A DNA stretch of 64,000 nt, from NCBI GenBank assembly GCA_947475245.1, contig CANJLW010000015.1, positions 1-64,000 on the forward strand, given 5' to 3'. This DNA is from Acetobacteraceae bacterium (GTDB lineage Bacteria > Pseudomonadota > Alphaproteobacteria > Acetobacterales > Acetobacteraceae). Made by a program: the position numbers and the translations under genes. The notes beneath the pieces are model-generated. The model made no database searches. It was not told where the DNA came from and saw nothing but the letters and a program-made list of their open reading frames with translations. Positions 36,450-46,930 of this stretch are shown here, piece after piece. Position 1 is the stretch's first letter; each line of letters opens with the position of its first letter.

Positions 36450-37550
36450 ATGTCTTCCGAACTGCACGTCGACCAACTGCGCAAGGTCTTCACCACCGGC
36501 AAGCCGCCGGTGGAAAAGGCCGCCGTCGACAATGTCACCTTCACCATCGCCGCCGGCGAAATCGTGGTGCTGCTCGGCCCCTCCGGCTGCGGGAAAACCA
36601 CGACGCTGCGCTGCGTCGCGGGGTTGGAACACCCGACGTCCGGGCAGATTCGCATCGGCGGGACGATGTACACCGACCCGCAGGCCGGCGTGCTGGTGCC
36701 GCCGCGCAACCGCAATCTGGGCATGGTATTCCAGTCCTATGCGGTGTGGCCGCACATGACGGTGCGCCAGAACGTCGCCTATCCGCTGAAAGCCCGCGGC
36801 ACGCCCAAGGCCGAGCTGGAAAAGGCGGTGATGCAGGCGTTGGATTTGGTGGAGCTGGCGTCGTACGCCGATCGACCGGTCACGCAGTTGTCCGGCGGGC
36901 AGATGCAGCGCGTCGCGCTGGCGCGCAGCATGGTCTATCAGCCGCAAATCCTGCTTCTGGACGAACCGCTGTCGAACCTCGACGCTCAGCTTCGACTTCG
37001 CCTGCGCGACGATCTGCGCCAGATCATCAAGCGCGTCGGCCTGACCGCGCTGTATGTCACGCATGACCAGACAGAGGCCGTGGTGCTGGGCGATCGCATC
37101 GGCGTGATGCGCGACGGCAAGCTGCTGCAACTCGACACCCCGCGGGAGATTTACAACCATCCCGCCGATCTGTTCGTCGCCGGCTTCACCGGCGCGTCGA
37201 ATGTGATCGAGGGTCGGTTGGTATCGAACGACGGCGCGTTCGGCACAGTGGCCGTCGGCGACAACCAACGCCTGACGGCGCGCCTCGCCGCCGGGGTCAA
37301 GGTCGACGCGGCGGTGAAGATCGCGCTGCGGGCCGATAACGTGCTGATGGCGCCGGTAACCGAAGGGCCGAACCGGTTTCGCGCGACGATCGACGCGCAG
37401 CACTACCAGGGCACGCAGACCGTCTACCAATTGGGCCTGCTGGGCGCGCGGATCGAAGCCATGGAAGTCGGCAGCAGCGCCAGGTTCGAACAAGGGGCTA
37501 CGATCGAGGTCGGCCTGCCGCCGGAAATCTGCTGGGCCTATCCGGGTTAG
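36450..37550 (+). CDS. ABC transporter ATP-binding protein (PotA/FbpC-like)
   Basis: 366 residues. Walker A GPSGCGKTT near 45, Q-loop FQSYAVWPHMTV, signature LSGGQMQRVALARS, Walker B LLLDEPLSNLDAQ, switch YVTHDQTEAV, then TOBE-type C-terminal domain with ALRADNVLMAP. Completes the second uptake system. Substrate unknown; iron, polyamine or organosulfur compounds are all possible. Confidence 0.92.
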   Translation: MSSELHVDQLRKVFTTGKPPVEKAAVDNVTFTIAAGEIVVLLGPSGCGKTTTLRCVAGLEHPTSGQIRIGGTMYTDPQAGVLVPPRNRNLGMVFQSYAVWPHMTVRQNVAYPLKARGTPKAELEKAVMQALDLVELASYADRPVTQLSGGQMQRVALARSMVYQPQILLLDEPLSNLDAQLRLRLRDDLRQIIKRVGLTALYVTHDQTEAVVLGDRIGVMRDGKLLQLDTPREIYNHPADLFVAGFTGASNVIEGRLVSNDGAFGTVAVGDNQRLTARLAAGVKVDAAVKIALRADNVLMAPVTEGPNRFRATIDAQHYQGTQTVYQLGLLGARIEAMEVGSSARFEQGATIEVGLPPEICWAYPG

Positions 37551-37561
37551 CACGAGAAAGT

Positions 37562-37584
37562 CCCCTCCCGCGGCGCGGGAGGGG
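37562..37584. terminator. GC-rich hairpin between convergent genes
   Basis: 10-bp stem CCCCTCCCGC / GCGGGAGGGG with a 3-base loop, between the ends of the ATPase (plus) and LLM (minus) genes. T-tracts are weak on both sides. Confidence 0.5.
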
Positions 37585-37598
37585 TATTCGCCGACGGA

Positions 37599-38801
37599 TT
37601 ATTCCGCCGCCGCGGCCGTTGGTTGGATCGAATTCGGGCCGAACCGATCCTTGAACGGCTGGGTGTCGATTTCCTCCAGTTGGATCTCGCCCGACAAGAC
37701 CTTTTGCTTCCATGCCTGATGCGCGGGTTCGGCGGCGTGGAATTCGGGCATCACCTCCTTGGCGAACAATTCCAGGCTCTCGCAAATATGCTCGTGCGTG
37801 TTGCGACCGGCCTGGTTCAACAGGATGACCTGATCGATATTGGACGATTGGAACCGCCGCAGCTTGCGACGAATGGTTTCCGGCGAACCGATCAGACCGC
37901 CCGCCAAGGCACGCGCCGCGGCTTCCGGGTTGGCCGCCTTCCACTTGTTGTACTCGTCCCAGATGTTGACGGTATAGGGATCGGGCCTCTTGCGCCCCGA
38001 AGACGACCCGAAAAACCGCAACGCGAACTGAAAAAACGTCGCCCCATCCGCTCGGCGGCGCGCTTCCTCGTCCGTTTCGGCGCACATGAAATAGCTGACC
38101 AGCGCGATGTTTGGATTGGTCGCGTAATTGGCGAGCTTTTCCTGACGTTTGGTAAAGGCGTTGTAATAGGCGTGCACCCAGGCAAAGGCGGCGTCGGCCG
38201 ACAGGAACTGGAAGCCCAGCGCCCCCAGGCCCCGCCGCCCGGCCATCTCCAGCGTTTCCAGCTGAGAGCACGCGACCCACAGCGGCGGATGCGGCTTTTG
38301 CACCGGCTTGGGCAGCACGTTGCGCAGCGGCATTTTGTGCCATTTGGTGTCGAGCTCGACGCCCTTGTCCTCGAACATCGGGATGATGCAGCGCAGCGTG
38401 TCTTCCCAAAGCTCCCGTTTGGTTTCCATGTCGCGCCCGAACCCGCCGAGTTCGGTGACCGATCCGGATTCGCCGGTGCCGAATTCGACGCGCCCGTTCG
38501 ACACGAGATCGAGGCAGGCGATGCGTTCGGCGATGCGGGCGGGCGGATTGGTGGTCAACTGCACGATCCCGTGGCCCAGGCGGATGTTTTTGGTCCGCTG
38601 ACTGGCCGCGCCCAGGAAGACTTCGGGCGATGGAGAATGTGAATATTCTTCCAGGAAGTGATGCTCGACTTCCCACGCGTAGTCGTAGCCGAGCCTGTCG
38701 GCGAGTTCGACCTGGGTCAGGGCGTTTTGAAAGAGCTTGCGCTCGTCGTCCGGTTCCCATGGGCGAGGCAGTTGAAGTTCATAGAAAATGCCGAATTTCA
38801 T
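37599..38801 (-). CDS. LLM class flavin-dependent oxidoreductase (luciferase-like)
   Basis: 400 residues of the bacterial luciferase fold: MKFGIFYELQLPRPWE start, WEVEHHFLEEYSHSPSPEVFLGA near 43, IRLGHGIVQLTTNPPARIAERIA near 72, and RVEFGTGESGSVTE near 104. Such enzymes use reduced flavin to oxidise organosulfur, amine or aromatic compounds. Placed beside an uptake operon, so it may act on the imported compound. ATG 38801 has AAGGAAA upstream; the leader is GC-rich and structured. Confidence 0.87.
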   Translation of the reverse strand: MKFGIFYELQLPRPWEPDDERKLFQNALTQVELADRLGYDYAWEVEHHFLEEYSHSPSPEVFLGAASQRTKNIRLGHGIVQLTTNPPARIAERIACLDLVSNGRVEFGTGESGSVTELGGFGRDMETKRELWEDTLRCIIPMFEDKGVELDTKWHKMPLRNVLPKPVQKPHPPLWVACSQLETLEMAGRRGLGALGFQFLSADAAFAWVHAYYNAFTKRQEKLANYATNPNIALVSYFMCAETDEEARRRADGATFFQFALRFFGSSSGRKRPDPYTVNIWDEYNKWKAANPEAAARALAGGLIGSPETIRRKLRRFQSSNIDQVILLNQAGRNTHEHICESLELFAKEVMPEFHAAEPAHQAWKQKVLSGEIQLEEIDTQPFKDRFGPNSIQPTAAAAE

Positions 38802-38820
38802 GGCTTGTTTCCTTATTTTC

Positions 38821-38874
38821 CCGGGGTTTCCCCTGGACTTTCCCTTGGGGGTGTCCTTGCGGGGACACGACCCC
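38821..38874 (-). promoter_or_regulatory. Structured leader of the LLM gene
   Basis: Read on the minus strand: an extended hairpin GGGG-TC-GTGTCC / GGACAC-CCCC with loop CCGCAA (38847-38874), then a second hairpin AGGGG-AAA-CCCC (38821-38836), then AAGGAAA before the start. Further upstream is a consensus TTGACA (near 38914) with a weak -10. No known riboswitch class recognised. Confidence 0.4.
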
Positions 38875-38989
38875 TTCAGGCACTGCACGGCAGCGGCGTC
38901 CGACTGTCAAGAAAATCGCGCCGGCGGCGAATGATTGCGCCGCGCGCTTGGCAAGCGCCCCCGCCTGATGCTACCCGCCGCGCATCTGA

Positions 38990-40282
<1,293 letters not shown>

Positions 40283-40370
40283 GCCCAAGGAAAAGCCGCC
40301 GGCGTTCATGGTTCGTTAGTACTTTCCGGGTTCAATTGCGTCGACACATCGCCTTGGGGGCAGTCGGCGC

Positions 40371-41771
40371 ATGAACCGGATCGATACAGCGATAGAGGTG
40401 GGCCCGTTGGCGGACCCGCTGCACGACGCATTGCTGGACAGTCGGCAACGCTGGCGGGCCCTGGTTTGGATGGCGGCCGATCTCGCGTTCGAAACCGACT
40501 CCTGGGGACGCTTTACCCTGATCGCGCCCGATCCGGCGCTGGGTTGGTCGGCCGGCCTGTTGACCGGTCAGCCGGCATCCCTGCTGCTGACCGACAGCGC
40601 GGACGGGACGAGTTTCGATCCGTTTCGCCCGACCGTGCCGGTTCGTCGTCGACGCGCCTGGGTCCGCCGAGCCGATGGTTCCAGCGCGTGTTTGACGTTT
40701 GCATCGATGCCGATCCTGGATGCGGACGGGCATATCCGGGGCGCGCGCGGCGTCGGCATCGACATGACGGAATACGACGATCAAAGCGCAAGCGTGGCCG
40801 CGGCGCTGCGACGTGGGGAGTTGTTGGAACACATCCTGTCCTGCGTAAACCAGGAAATCCTGGCCCCGCGCATGATGGAAGCGGCTTTGGACGCGTTGCT
40901 GAACGCGGTCGGCGCGGAAGGCGCGGGCGTTCTGCGTCTGCCCGAACCGCCCGATGTCCCGGGATTTGCCCATCGCGCGGGGCGCGGGGCGGACTCGGTG
41001 ATCGATTGCGCGATCCGCATGCTGAACGAACAGCCGCGCCTGCTGTCGGTCGGCGGCAACTTCGACGGTCGGCAATTGCTTGCCATCGGGTGCCAGACCC
41101 GCTTCGGTGCCCGCGCCGGTCTGATCGCCTGGCGCGCGGCGGATGGCAGGCCATGGGATGGCGACGATCGCACCCTGATCGGCGCCGGCGCCAACGTCAT
41201 CCGCATTGTGTTGGAGCACGAGGCGATACAGCGGGAAATGACCCTTCAGGCGCGCACCGATCCGTTGACCGGGTTACTAAACCGGCGCGCCTTCCTGGAA
41301 GAAGCCGAAAGGCATTGTGACCGTCTGTCGCGGGAGGAGTTGCCGGGAACGCTGATGTTCGTCGATCTCGACAACTTCAAGGCGGTGAACGATCGACTGG
41401 GTCACGAGATGGGCGATCGGGTCTTGTTGCGCACGACCGAATTGTTGCGCCTGACCTTCCGCCCGTCGGACCTGATCGCCCGCCTGGGCGGTGACGAATT
41501 CGCGATCTGGCTGAGTGGCGCCGATCATCTGACCGCGGCGGAACGGGCGGAACGCCTGCGGGAGAACGCGCCCTCGGCCCTGGCCGACCTCGTCGGCGGC
41601 GACGGCCCCAAGGTCGGCATGTCCATCGGCATCGCGTCGCGCCACGGCCGATCCCGCGAAGGCATCGACAGCCTGATGCGCCGAGCGGACATGGCGATGT
41701 ACGAGGTCAAGCGCAGCGGGCGAGGGCACTGGCGTGTCTCGTTGATCGAGGCGGATCATGCAAACGGCTGA
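40371..41771 (+). CDS. PAS-GAF-GGDEF diguanylate cyclase
   Basis: 466 residues. PAS-like region about 27-140, GAF-like about 150-290, GGDEF domain about 295-460. The active site GGDEF is intact at 373-377, and an inhibitory I-site RPSD lies exactly 5 residues upstream (364-367), so it should make cyclic di-GMP under product feedback. No membrane segment, hence cytoplasmic. The last 14 bases overlap the next gene. Confidence 0.9.
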   Translation: MNRIDTAIEVGPLADPLHDALLDSRQRWRALVWMAADLAFETDSWGRFTLIAPDPALGWSAGLLTGQPASLLLTDSADGTSFDPFRPTVPVRRRRAWVRRADGSSACLTFASMPILDADGHIRGARGVGIDMTEYDDQSASVAAALRRGELLEHILSCVNQEILAPRMMEAALDALLNAVGAEGAGVLRLPEPPDVPGFAHRAGRGADSVIDCAIRMLNEQPRLLSVGGNFDGRQLLAIGCQTRFGARAGLIAWRAADGRPWDGDDRTLIGAGANVIRIVLEHEAIQREMTLQARTDPLTGLLNRRAFLEEAERHCDRLSREELPGTLMFVDLDNFKAVNDRLGHEMGDRVLLRTTELLRLTFRPSDLIARLGGDEFAIWLSGADHLTAAERAERLRENAPSALADLVGGDGPKVGMSIGIASRHGRSREGIDSLMRRADMAMYEVKRSGRGHWRVSLIEADHANG

Positions 41772-42942
41772 GGCAGTCCGTGTCCGCGCCGGCGCGAACA
41801 CGGACACCGCCGCCGATGTTCTGGAACGTCTGGCCGGCGATCCGTCGACGACGGTGCGCGCGACGGTCGCGTTAAATCCGGCGACTCCGGCCTCGGTCGA
41901 TGCCGTTCTGGCGCGCGACGGGGATGAGCGGGTGCGCATGCTGCTCGCGCGGAAGGTCGCGACGCTGTTGCCGACCCTGTCCAGCCACGAGCAGACGAAA
42001 CTGCGCGAAGCCGCTTACGAAACCCTGGCGGTGCTTGTCCGCGACGAAGCCGAACGCGTGCGTGCCGCGGTGGCGGAGGAATTGAAGCTTCTGCCCGATG
42101 CGCCGCGCGCGCTGATCCTGCAACTCGCGCGGGATCACGCCGTGATGGTGTGCGAGCCGGTTCTGCTGTTCTCCCCCACGCTGACGACGGCCGATCTGGT
42201 CGCGATCGTCACCACCGAGCCATCCCACCCCAATGTCGCGATCATCGCCGCGCGTCGCTGTATTGCCGAAACAGTGTCGGACGCGATCGCCGCCACCACG
42301 AATGCGGTGGCAATCCGCGCGCTGCTGTCCAATGACTCCGCACAGATTCGAGAGGCGACTTTGGACGCGCTGGCCGCGCGTTCGGCCGATCACGCGGACT
42401 GGCACGAACCGCTGGTGCAGCGCCCGATGCTGACGCCAAGGACGGCGCAGACGCTTTCGACGATTATCTCAACCCATCTGCTGGAGGTGTTGTGCAGTCG
42501 AGCCGATCTGGACCCGAAACTGGCGCGTCAGCTTCAGTCGCGGCTGGCGGCGCGACTGTCACCGCCGCCCTCGGCGCGGGCGAAGCCCCCGGTCGGTAAA
42601 GTCTGGGGATCGTTCGGCCCGGATGCCGGGCGCGCGACGGAGGACGTTTTGCTCGACGCCATTCGGCGCGGCGATGTTCAAGGCGCATTGGAAACGCTGG
42701 CTCGGGCGGCGACGGTGCCGATCGGGCATGTGGATCGGGCGATGGCGCTGCGCAGCACCAAGGCGATGGTCAGCCTGGTGTGGAAAGCCGGCTTCACCAT
42801 GCGCGCCGGGTTGGCGGTTCAGGGGCTGTTGGTCGGCGTGTCGCGCGACGCGATCCTGAATGCCGGCACCAATGCCGAATTCCCCCTGGGGATCGCGGAG
42901 ATGCGCTGGCAGATCGAATTTATCGGTCGAGCGGAACGGTAG
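41758..42942 (+). CDS. DUF2336 protein, HEAT-like
   Basis: 394 residues of repeated amphipathic helices (LAGDPSTTVRATVALNPATP, RVRAAVAEELKLLPD, IREATLDALAARSADH), typical of DUF2336/COG5330, a common alphaproteobacterial family of unknown function. The start overlaps the diguanylate cyclase by 14 bases, so the two are co-translated and probably linked in signalling. No catalytic motif seen. Confidence 0.8.
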   Translation: MQTAEAVRVRAGANTDTAADVLERLAGDPSTTVRATVALNPATPASVDAVLARDGDERVRMLLARKVATLLPTLSSHEQTKLREAAYETLAVLVRDEAERVRAAVAEELKLLPDAPRALILQLARDHAVMVCEPVLLFSPTLTTADLVAIVTTEPSHPNVAIIAARRCIAETVSDAIAATTNAVAIRALLSNDSAQIREATLDALAARSADHADWHEPLVQRPMLTPRTAQTLSTIISTHLLEVLCSRADLDPKLARQLQSRLAARLSPPPSARAKPPVGKVWGSFGPDAGRATEDVLLDAIRRGDVQGALETLARAATVPIGHVDRAMALRSTKAMVSLVWKAGFTMRAGLAVQGLLVGVSRDAILNAGTNAEFPLGIAEMRWQIEFIGRAER

Positions 42943-43006
42943 GCGGCGGTCCGACCGCGCACAGGCCAACCTAAACGGCAGGCCCATAAGCGATCGGACA
43001 CAGATT

Positions 43007-43915
43007 TTACCGCCGGATCAGGGTTCCCGGCCCAGCTTCGGTGAACAGTTCGAGCAGGCAGGCATGCGGCACGCGTCCGTCGAGGATCACGGCCCCCTTA
43101 ACGCCCTGCTTCACGGCCTCCACGCAGTTTTCGACCTTGGGGATCATGCCGCCGGTGATGGTGCCGTCGGCGATCCTGGCATCGACGTCGGCCAGGCTGA
43201 GTTCGGTCATCAGCGTCTTGTTCTTATCCAGGACGCCGGGCACGTCGGTCAGCATCAGCAGGCGCGTCGCATGCAGCGCCCCCGCGACGGCGGCGGCGAC
43301 CGTGTCGGCGTTGATGTTATAGGTCTGGCCGTTCTCGTCGACGCCGACCGGGGCGATCACCGGCACCAGCCCGCCGCCTGTCAGGGCGTGGATGACGCGG
43401 GCGTCGACATGCGCGGGCTCCCCGACGAAGCCGAGGTCGAGCACGGTCTCTTTTCCGGTGTCCGGGTCGGTCTTGGTGCGGATCAGCTTGCGGGCGCGGA
43501 TCATGTTGCCGTCCTTGCCGCAAATCCCAACCGCGAGCGCTCCCGCCTTGGAAATCAGGCCGGAGACATATTTGTTCACCGTACCGGCCAGCACCATCTC
43601 CACCACTTCGACCATGGCTTCGTCGGTGACGCGCAGGCCGTCGATGAAGGTGGATTGGATGTTCAGCCGCTTGAGCATCGCATTGATCTGCGGCCCGCCG
43701 CCATGGACGATGACCGGATTGATGCCGACCTGTTTCAGCAGCGCGATATCGCGGCCGAATTCCAGGGCCAGGTGCTCCTCTCCCATCGCATGCCCGCCGT
43801 ATTTCACCACGACGGTTGCACCGGCATAACGTCGCAGGAACGGCAGCGCCTGCGCCAGGACCCGCGCCCGCTCCGTGGCGCCGGTGTCGATCAGAGGGGG
43901 GGTGGCTTCGCTCAT
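43007..43915 (-). CDS. argB: Acetylglutamate kinase
   Basis: 302 residues. Phosphorylates N-acetylglutamate, the second step of arginine synthesis. Seen: VVKYGGHAM (ATP-binding lysine), [14 protein letters not shown] (substrate site), [17 protein letters not shown] and [20 protein letters not shown] (AsN-x-D-x-A motif), [21 protein letters not shown] near the end. The N-terminal helix ([16 protein letters not shown]) is of the kind found in arginine-inhibited hexameric enzymes. Confidence 0.96.
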   Translation of the reverse strand: MSEATPPLIDTGATERARVLAQALPFLRRYAGATVVVKYGGHAMGEEHLALEFGRDIALLKQVGINPVIVHGGGPQINAMLKRLNIQSTFIDGLRVTDEAMVEVVEMVLAGTVNKYVSGLISKAGALAVGICGKDGNMIRARKLIRTKTDPDTGKETVLDLGFVGEPAHVDARVIHALTGGGLVPVIAPVGVDENGQTYNINADTVAAAVAGALHATRLLMLTDVPGVLDKNKTLMTELSLADVDARIADGTITGGMIPKVENCVEAVKQGVKGAVILDGRVPHACLLELFTEAGPGTLIRR

Positions 43916-43944
43916 GCTCGGCGTTTAGGGCGCGGGGGGGTACT

Positions 43945-44012
43945 GGGTCAAGACGGCCCTTCGGGCCGAGGGGGTCAAGACGGCCCTTCGGGCCGAGGGG
44001 GTCAAGACGGCC
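43945..44012. repeat. 27-bp tandem repeat, 2.5 copies, each with a TTCG hairpin
   Basis: GTCAAGACGGCCCTTCGGGC... recurs with a 27-base period (GTCAAG at 43947, 43974 and 44001). Each full copy contains the stem CGGCCC / GGGCCG around a TTCG tetraloop. Lies between the VOC gene end and the argB start, both on the minus strand. Confidence 0.8.
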
Positions 44013-44027
44013 TCGGTCGTTCGCCGC

Positions 44028-44519
44028 CTACCGGCGCACGATGGCGGGGTCGTTGTCCCATGGGCCGGGGAACAGGCCGCGGTTCACCACATCCTCCGCG
44101 AACACCTGTTCGTGCCGCGGCCACTCCGCGGTGGGCAGTTCATAAGAGACTTCCAGCCCATTGCCGTCGGGATCGCGGAAGTAGATGCCCAGCGAAATCC
44201 CGTGATCCACGATCGCATCGATCCGCACATGATTGTCGTTCAACCGGCGATAGGCGTCCTTCAGCCGATCCAGACTGTCCACCATCCATGCCATGTGGTT
44301 CAGCCCCACCTGTCCGCGCATCGGACCCGGCGCGTCCGGCCCGACCTGCATCAATGCAACCTCGTGCGACTTCGACTTGTCCGCCGACATGAAGGCCGCG
44401 CGTCCCGGCCGATGGTGATAGGTGTGCAGGCCCAGCACCTTTTCGTACCACGCCCGCGCGCGATCGGCGTCGCGGACATAAATGTTCACGTGCCCCAGAT
44501 ACATCGGCCGATCGTTCAT
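44028..44519 (-). CDS. VOC/glyoxalase family protein (extradiol dioxygenase-like)
   Basis: 163 residues, two halves of the VOC fold. Putative metal ligands: His in LGHVNIYVRD (10), His in GLNHMAWMV (near 74) and Glu in GNGLEVSYE (near 128), the 2-His-1-Glu set. Shorter than classical two-domain catechol dioxygenases, so it works as a dimer or has another activity. Immediately downstream of an HpaB-type hydroxylase (14-base gap), suggesting joint aromatic degradation. Confidence 0.82.
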   Translation of the reverse strand: MNDRPMYLGHVNIYVRDADRARAWYEKVLGLHTYHHRPGRAAFMSADKSKSHEVALMQVGPDAPGPMRGQVGLNHMAWMVDSLDRLKDAYRRLNDNHVRIDAIVDHGISLGIYFRDPDGNGLEVSYELPTAEWPRHEQVFAEDVVNRGLFPGPWDNDPAIVRR

Positions 44520-44533
44520 GACGCTGTCCTCCT

Positions 44534-45994
44534 TCAGGGATGCGCGCTGTCGAGGGCGAGGAACGCGAGCACGCGATCGGTGACCTCTTTCTTGGGGTAG
44601 ATCGCCGCCAGCGCCCGCGCCCGGGTCAGCGGATCGCTGGCGAAGAACCGTTCATACAGCACCTGACGGTTGCCGAATGACGAGCAGGCGATGTCCCAGG
44701 CCAGATGGAACAGTCTTACCCGATCGTGCGCCGTCGAGGTGTCGGTGGCCAGATAGCTCTCGATATGACCGGCCAGCGGGGACGCGAAGTCGGCCTTTTG
44801 CGGCAGGATCATCATGCTGGAGGAGCCCAGCAGTTGCAGGATTTCCACCATCTTCGGGTAGGCGGTCATGAACAGATTGCGCGTCGTTTCCGCCGGCAGC
44901 GATGCCGGGCACATCACGCCGAACTGGTTCGGCTTCGCGTCCGCCTCCGCCGCGCGCATGCAGGCGCGCATCAACTCGGTGTACATGATCAGTTCGCCGA
45001 TCCGCTCCTCGGAATGCGGCAAATGCGATGTGCCCAGGGTTTCCGTCATCAACAGCGCGGTGCCCAGCACCAGTTCGCACTTCGCGAGGTTCTTCGCCGC
45101 GCCCTGGTGAGAGGTATGGGCCGATGACATCGTCACCGTCGCGGTGTTGTTCAGCCGCCCGACGTCGCCATAGACAAACACACGCTCCCACGGCACCAGC
45201 ACATCGTCGAAGAAGACGATGCTGTCCATTTCCTCGAACCGCGAGCCCAACGGGTGATCGAAGTGGGACCGGCCGTAATCGAAGGTATCGCGACACAGGA
45301 AGCGCAGCCCGGGCGCGCCGCAGGGGATCGCGAAGTTCAGCGCGAAGGGGCTGTGCTGGTCGGTGTGCTGCGCCAGACGGGGGGAATAGACCGCGATCTC
45401 GTCCGCGATCGGTCCCAAAGTCGCCAGCACCCGCGCGCCGCGCACGATCAGACCGGCGGAGGTCTCCTTAACCACCTGCAAGGCGGTGCCTTCCTGCAGG
45501 TTGAACATGCCGTCGACCCGGCGGCTGCGTTGCAGGTTGATCAGCGAGTGCGTCAGCACCAGGTCGTTGCGGCTGATATGGTCGTAGTAGCGGCGCATGT
45601 TCTCGCCGAACTCCGGCCGGCCCTCGCCGAAATAATCCGCCGCGCCCGCCCAGGCCGCGAACGTCACGTTCATGAAGTCCGGGGAACGACCCATCATGCC
45701 GCAGGTCGTGCGCGCCCAGTTCAGCATCATGACCCGACGCTTTTCCAGATCCGACTGCGATTGCGGCACGATGAACGATAAGCCGAGCCGACCGTCGCCG
45801 CCGGGATCGGCAAAGGTCATCGACTCCAGCATATCGGTTCGGCATTGCAGGTCGTACAGCGAGGCGATCGCGTGCGCGCCGCCCGACAGGCCCGGATGCG
45901 TCGTCACGTCGGTGACGCGTTCCCCGCCCATCCAGATTTCGCGCTCCTGCGACCGGAGGCCGTTCAGATACTCCGCGCCCGTGCGTGCCGGCAT
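44534..45994 (-). CDS. 4-hydroxyphenylacetate 3-hydroxylase family (HpaB-like) monooxygenase
   Basis: 486 residues, the usual length of the large subunit of two-component FADH2-dependent phenol hydroxylases. Landmarks: RTGAEYLNGLRSQEREIWMG start, HTDQHSPFALNFAIPCGAPG (flavin/acyl-CoA-dehydrogenase-like fold), DDVLVPWERVFVYGD, and GKIGE-like region HSEERIGELIMYTELMRA. No HpaC flavin reductase is nearby. The frame extends upstream to 46270, but family start and length support 45994. Confidence 0.87.
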   Translation of the reverse strand: MPARTGAEYLNGLRSQEREIWMGGERVTDVTTHPGLSGGAHAIASLYDLQCRTDMLESMTFADPGGDGRLGLSFIVPQSQSDLEKRRVMMLNWARTTCGMMGRSPDFMNVTFAAWAGAADYFGEGRPEFGENMRRYYDHISRNDLVLTHSLINLQRSRRVDGMFNLQEGTALQVVKETSAGLIVRGARVLATLGPIADEIAVYSPRLAQHTDQHSPFALNFAIPCGAPGLRFLCRDTFDYGRSHFDHPLGSRFEEMDSIVFFDDVLVPWERVFVYGDVGRLNNTATVTMSSAHTSHQGAAKNLAKCELVLGTALLMTETLGTSHLPHSEERIGELIMYTELMRACMRAAEADAKPNQFGVMCPASLPAETTRNLFMTAYPKMVEILQLLGSSSMMILPQKADFASPLAGHIESYLATDTSTAHDRVRLFHLAWDIACSSFGNRQVLYERFFASDPLTRARALAAIYPKKEVTDRVLAFLALDSAHP

Positions 45995-46154
45995 GATTGT
46001 TTGTCCTTGGCGACGTTTCCGTTCGGCAGTGTTCTTGCCCGCGCGGGCGCGGTCAAGCGAACCTGAGTATGGCAAATCGAGGTATGCGTTGCGCGCGCGC
46101 GCGGAAAATGGGATTGCTCCGCCCCCACTTCCTGTCCGGTTCACGGCGTTTCGT

Positions 46155-46826
46155 ATGAATTCGATCTTCCGAGGCGATGTGAATTCGGCGCGCGGTCGCG
46201 CGCTCGCATGGGTCGACTCCCTGCTGATCGACCATGCCATCCTCCGGCTGGTCTGGAGCAACGTCGCCACCGTGGAACCCGGCAGGGTCTATCGCGGTAA
46301 TCACCCCACGCCGCAGCGGCTGCGCCGCCTGACGCGGAAATACGGGCTGAAAACCCTGATCAACCTGCGCGGCAAGACGCAAAGCGGCTCCGATGCGCTG
46401 TCACGCGACGCCGCGCATCGGCTGGGCCTCGATTTTCACGATATCTCCTTGGAAAGCCGCGGCGCGCCGCAGCCCGATCGGATCATGCGGCTGTACGACA
46501 TTTTCCGCGACATGCGCGGCCCGGCCTTGTTGCACTGCAAGTCGGGCGCGGACCGGGCCGGTTTGGCCGCCGCGCTGTATGTGATGTTCCAGGGCGGCAC
46601 CGCCGAACAGGCGCTGCGGCAGTTGTCGCTGCGCTACGGACATATCCGGCAGGCGCGGACCGGTATCCTGGATGCCTTCTTCCTGCGGTTCCAACGCGAT
46701 GCGGAAGGGCGGATGCCCTTTCTGGATTGGGTGAACCAGGAATACGACCCCATCGCCCTGCGCCGCGATTTCCAGGCCAAGGGGCTGGCCAGCTTCGTCA
46801 ACGACTGGGTCCTGGCGCGGGAGTAG
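46155..46826 (+). CDS. Cysteine-dependent phosphatase (DSP/tyrosine phosphatase-like)
   Basis: 223 residues. The P-loop HCKSGADRAG has nucleophile Cys128 and Arg134 (C-x5-R), and the upstream YGLKTLINLRGK with later DISLESRG fits the protein tyrosine phosphatase fold found in many proteobacteria. The frame is open upstream as an antisense of the HpaB gene; ATG 46155 gives a protein of normal length. Substrate unknown. Confidence 0.8.
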   Translation: MNSIFRGDVNSARGRALAWVDSLLIDHAILRLVWSNVATVEPGRVYRGNHPTPQRLRRLTRKYGLKTLINLRGKTQSGSDALSRDAAHRLGLDFHDISLESRGAPQPDRIMRLYDIFRDMRGPALLHCKSGADRAGLAAALYVMFQGGTAEQALRQLSLRYGHIRQARTGILDAFFLRFQRDAEGRMPFLDWVNQEYDPIALRRDFQAKGLASFVNDWVLARE

Positions 46827-46843
46827 CGCCCGCCCAAATAGCA

Positions 46844-46864
46844 GGCAATCCGACTGGAATTGCC
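46844..46864. promoter_or_regulatory. Inverted repeat GGCAAT-N9-ATTGCC upstream of nasT
   Basis: Centre near 46854, about 100 bases before the predicted sigma-54 start of nasT, the usual place of an enhancer-binding site. Not the NtrC consensus. It may alternatively belong to the end of the phosphatase transcript. Confidence 0.3.
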
Positions 46865-46930
46865 GCTAAACCGGTCGTGACGAACCGCCGCCGTCACTGA
46901 AAAGACGCGACAAACCGACCCCGCCATTCC

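Noticed and set aside
43945-44012. Possible CRISPR-like array
   Set aside because: The copies are directly adjacent with no spacers and no cas genes are present.
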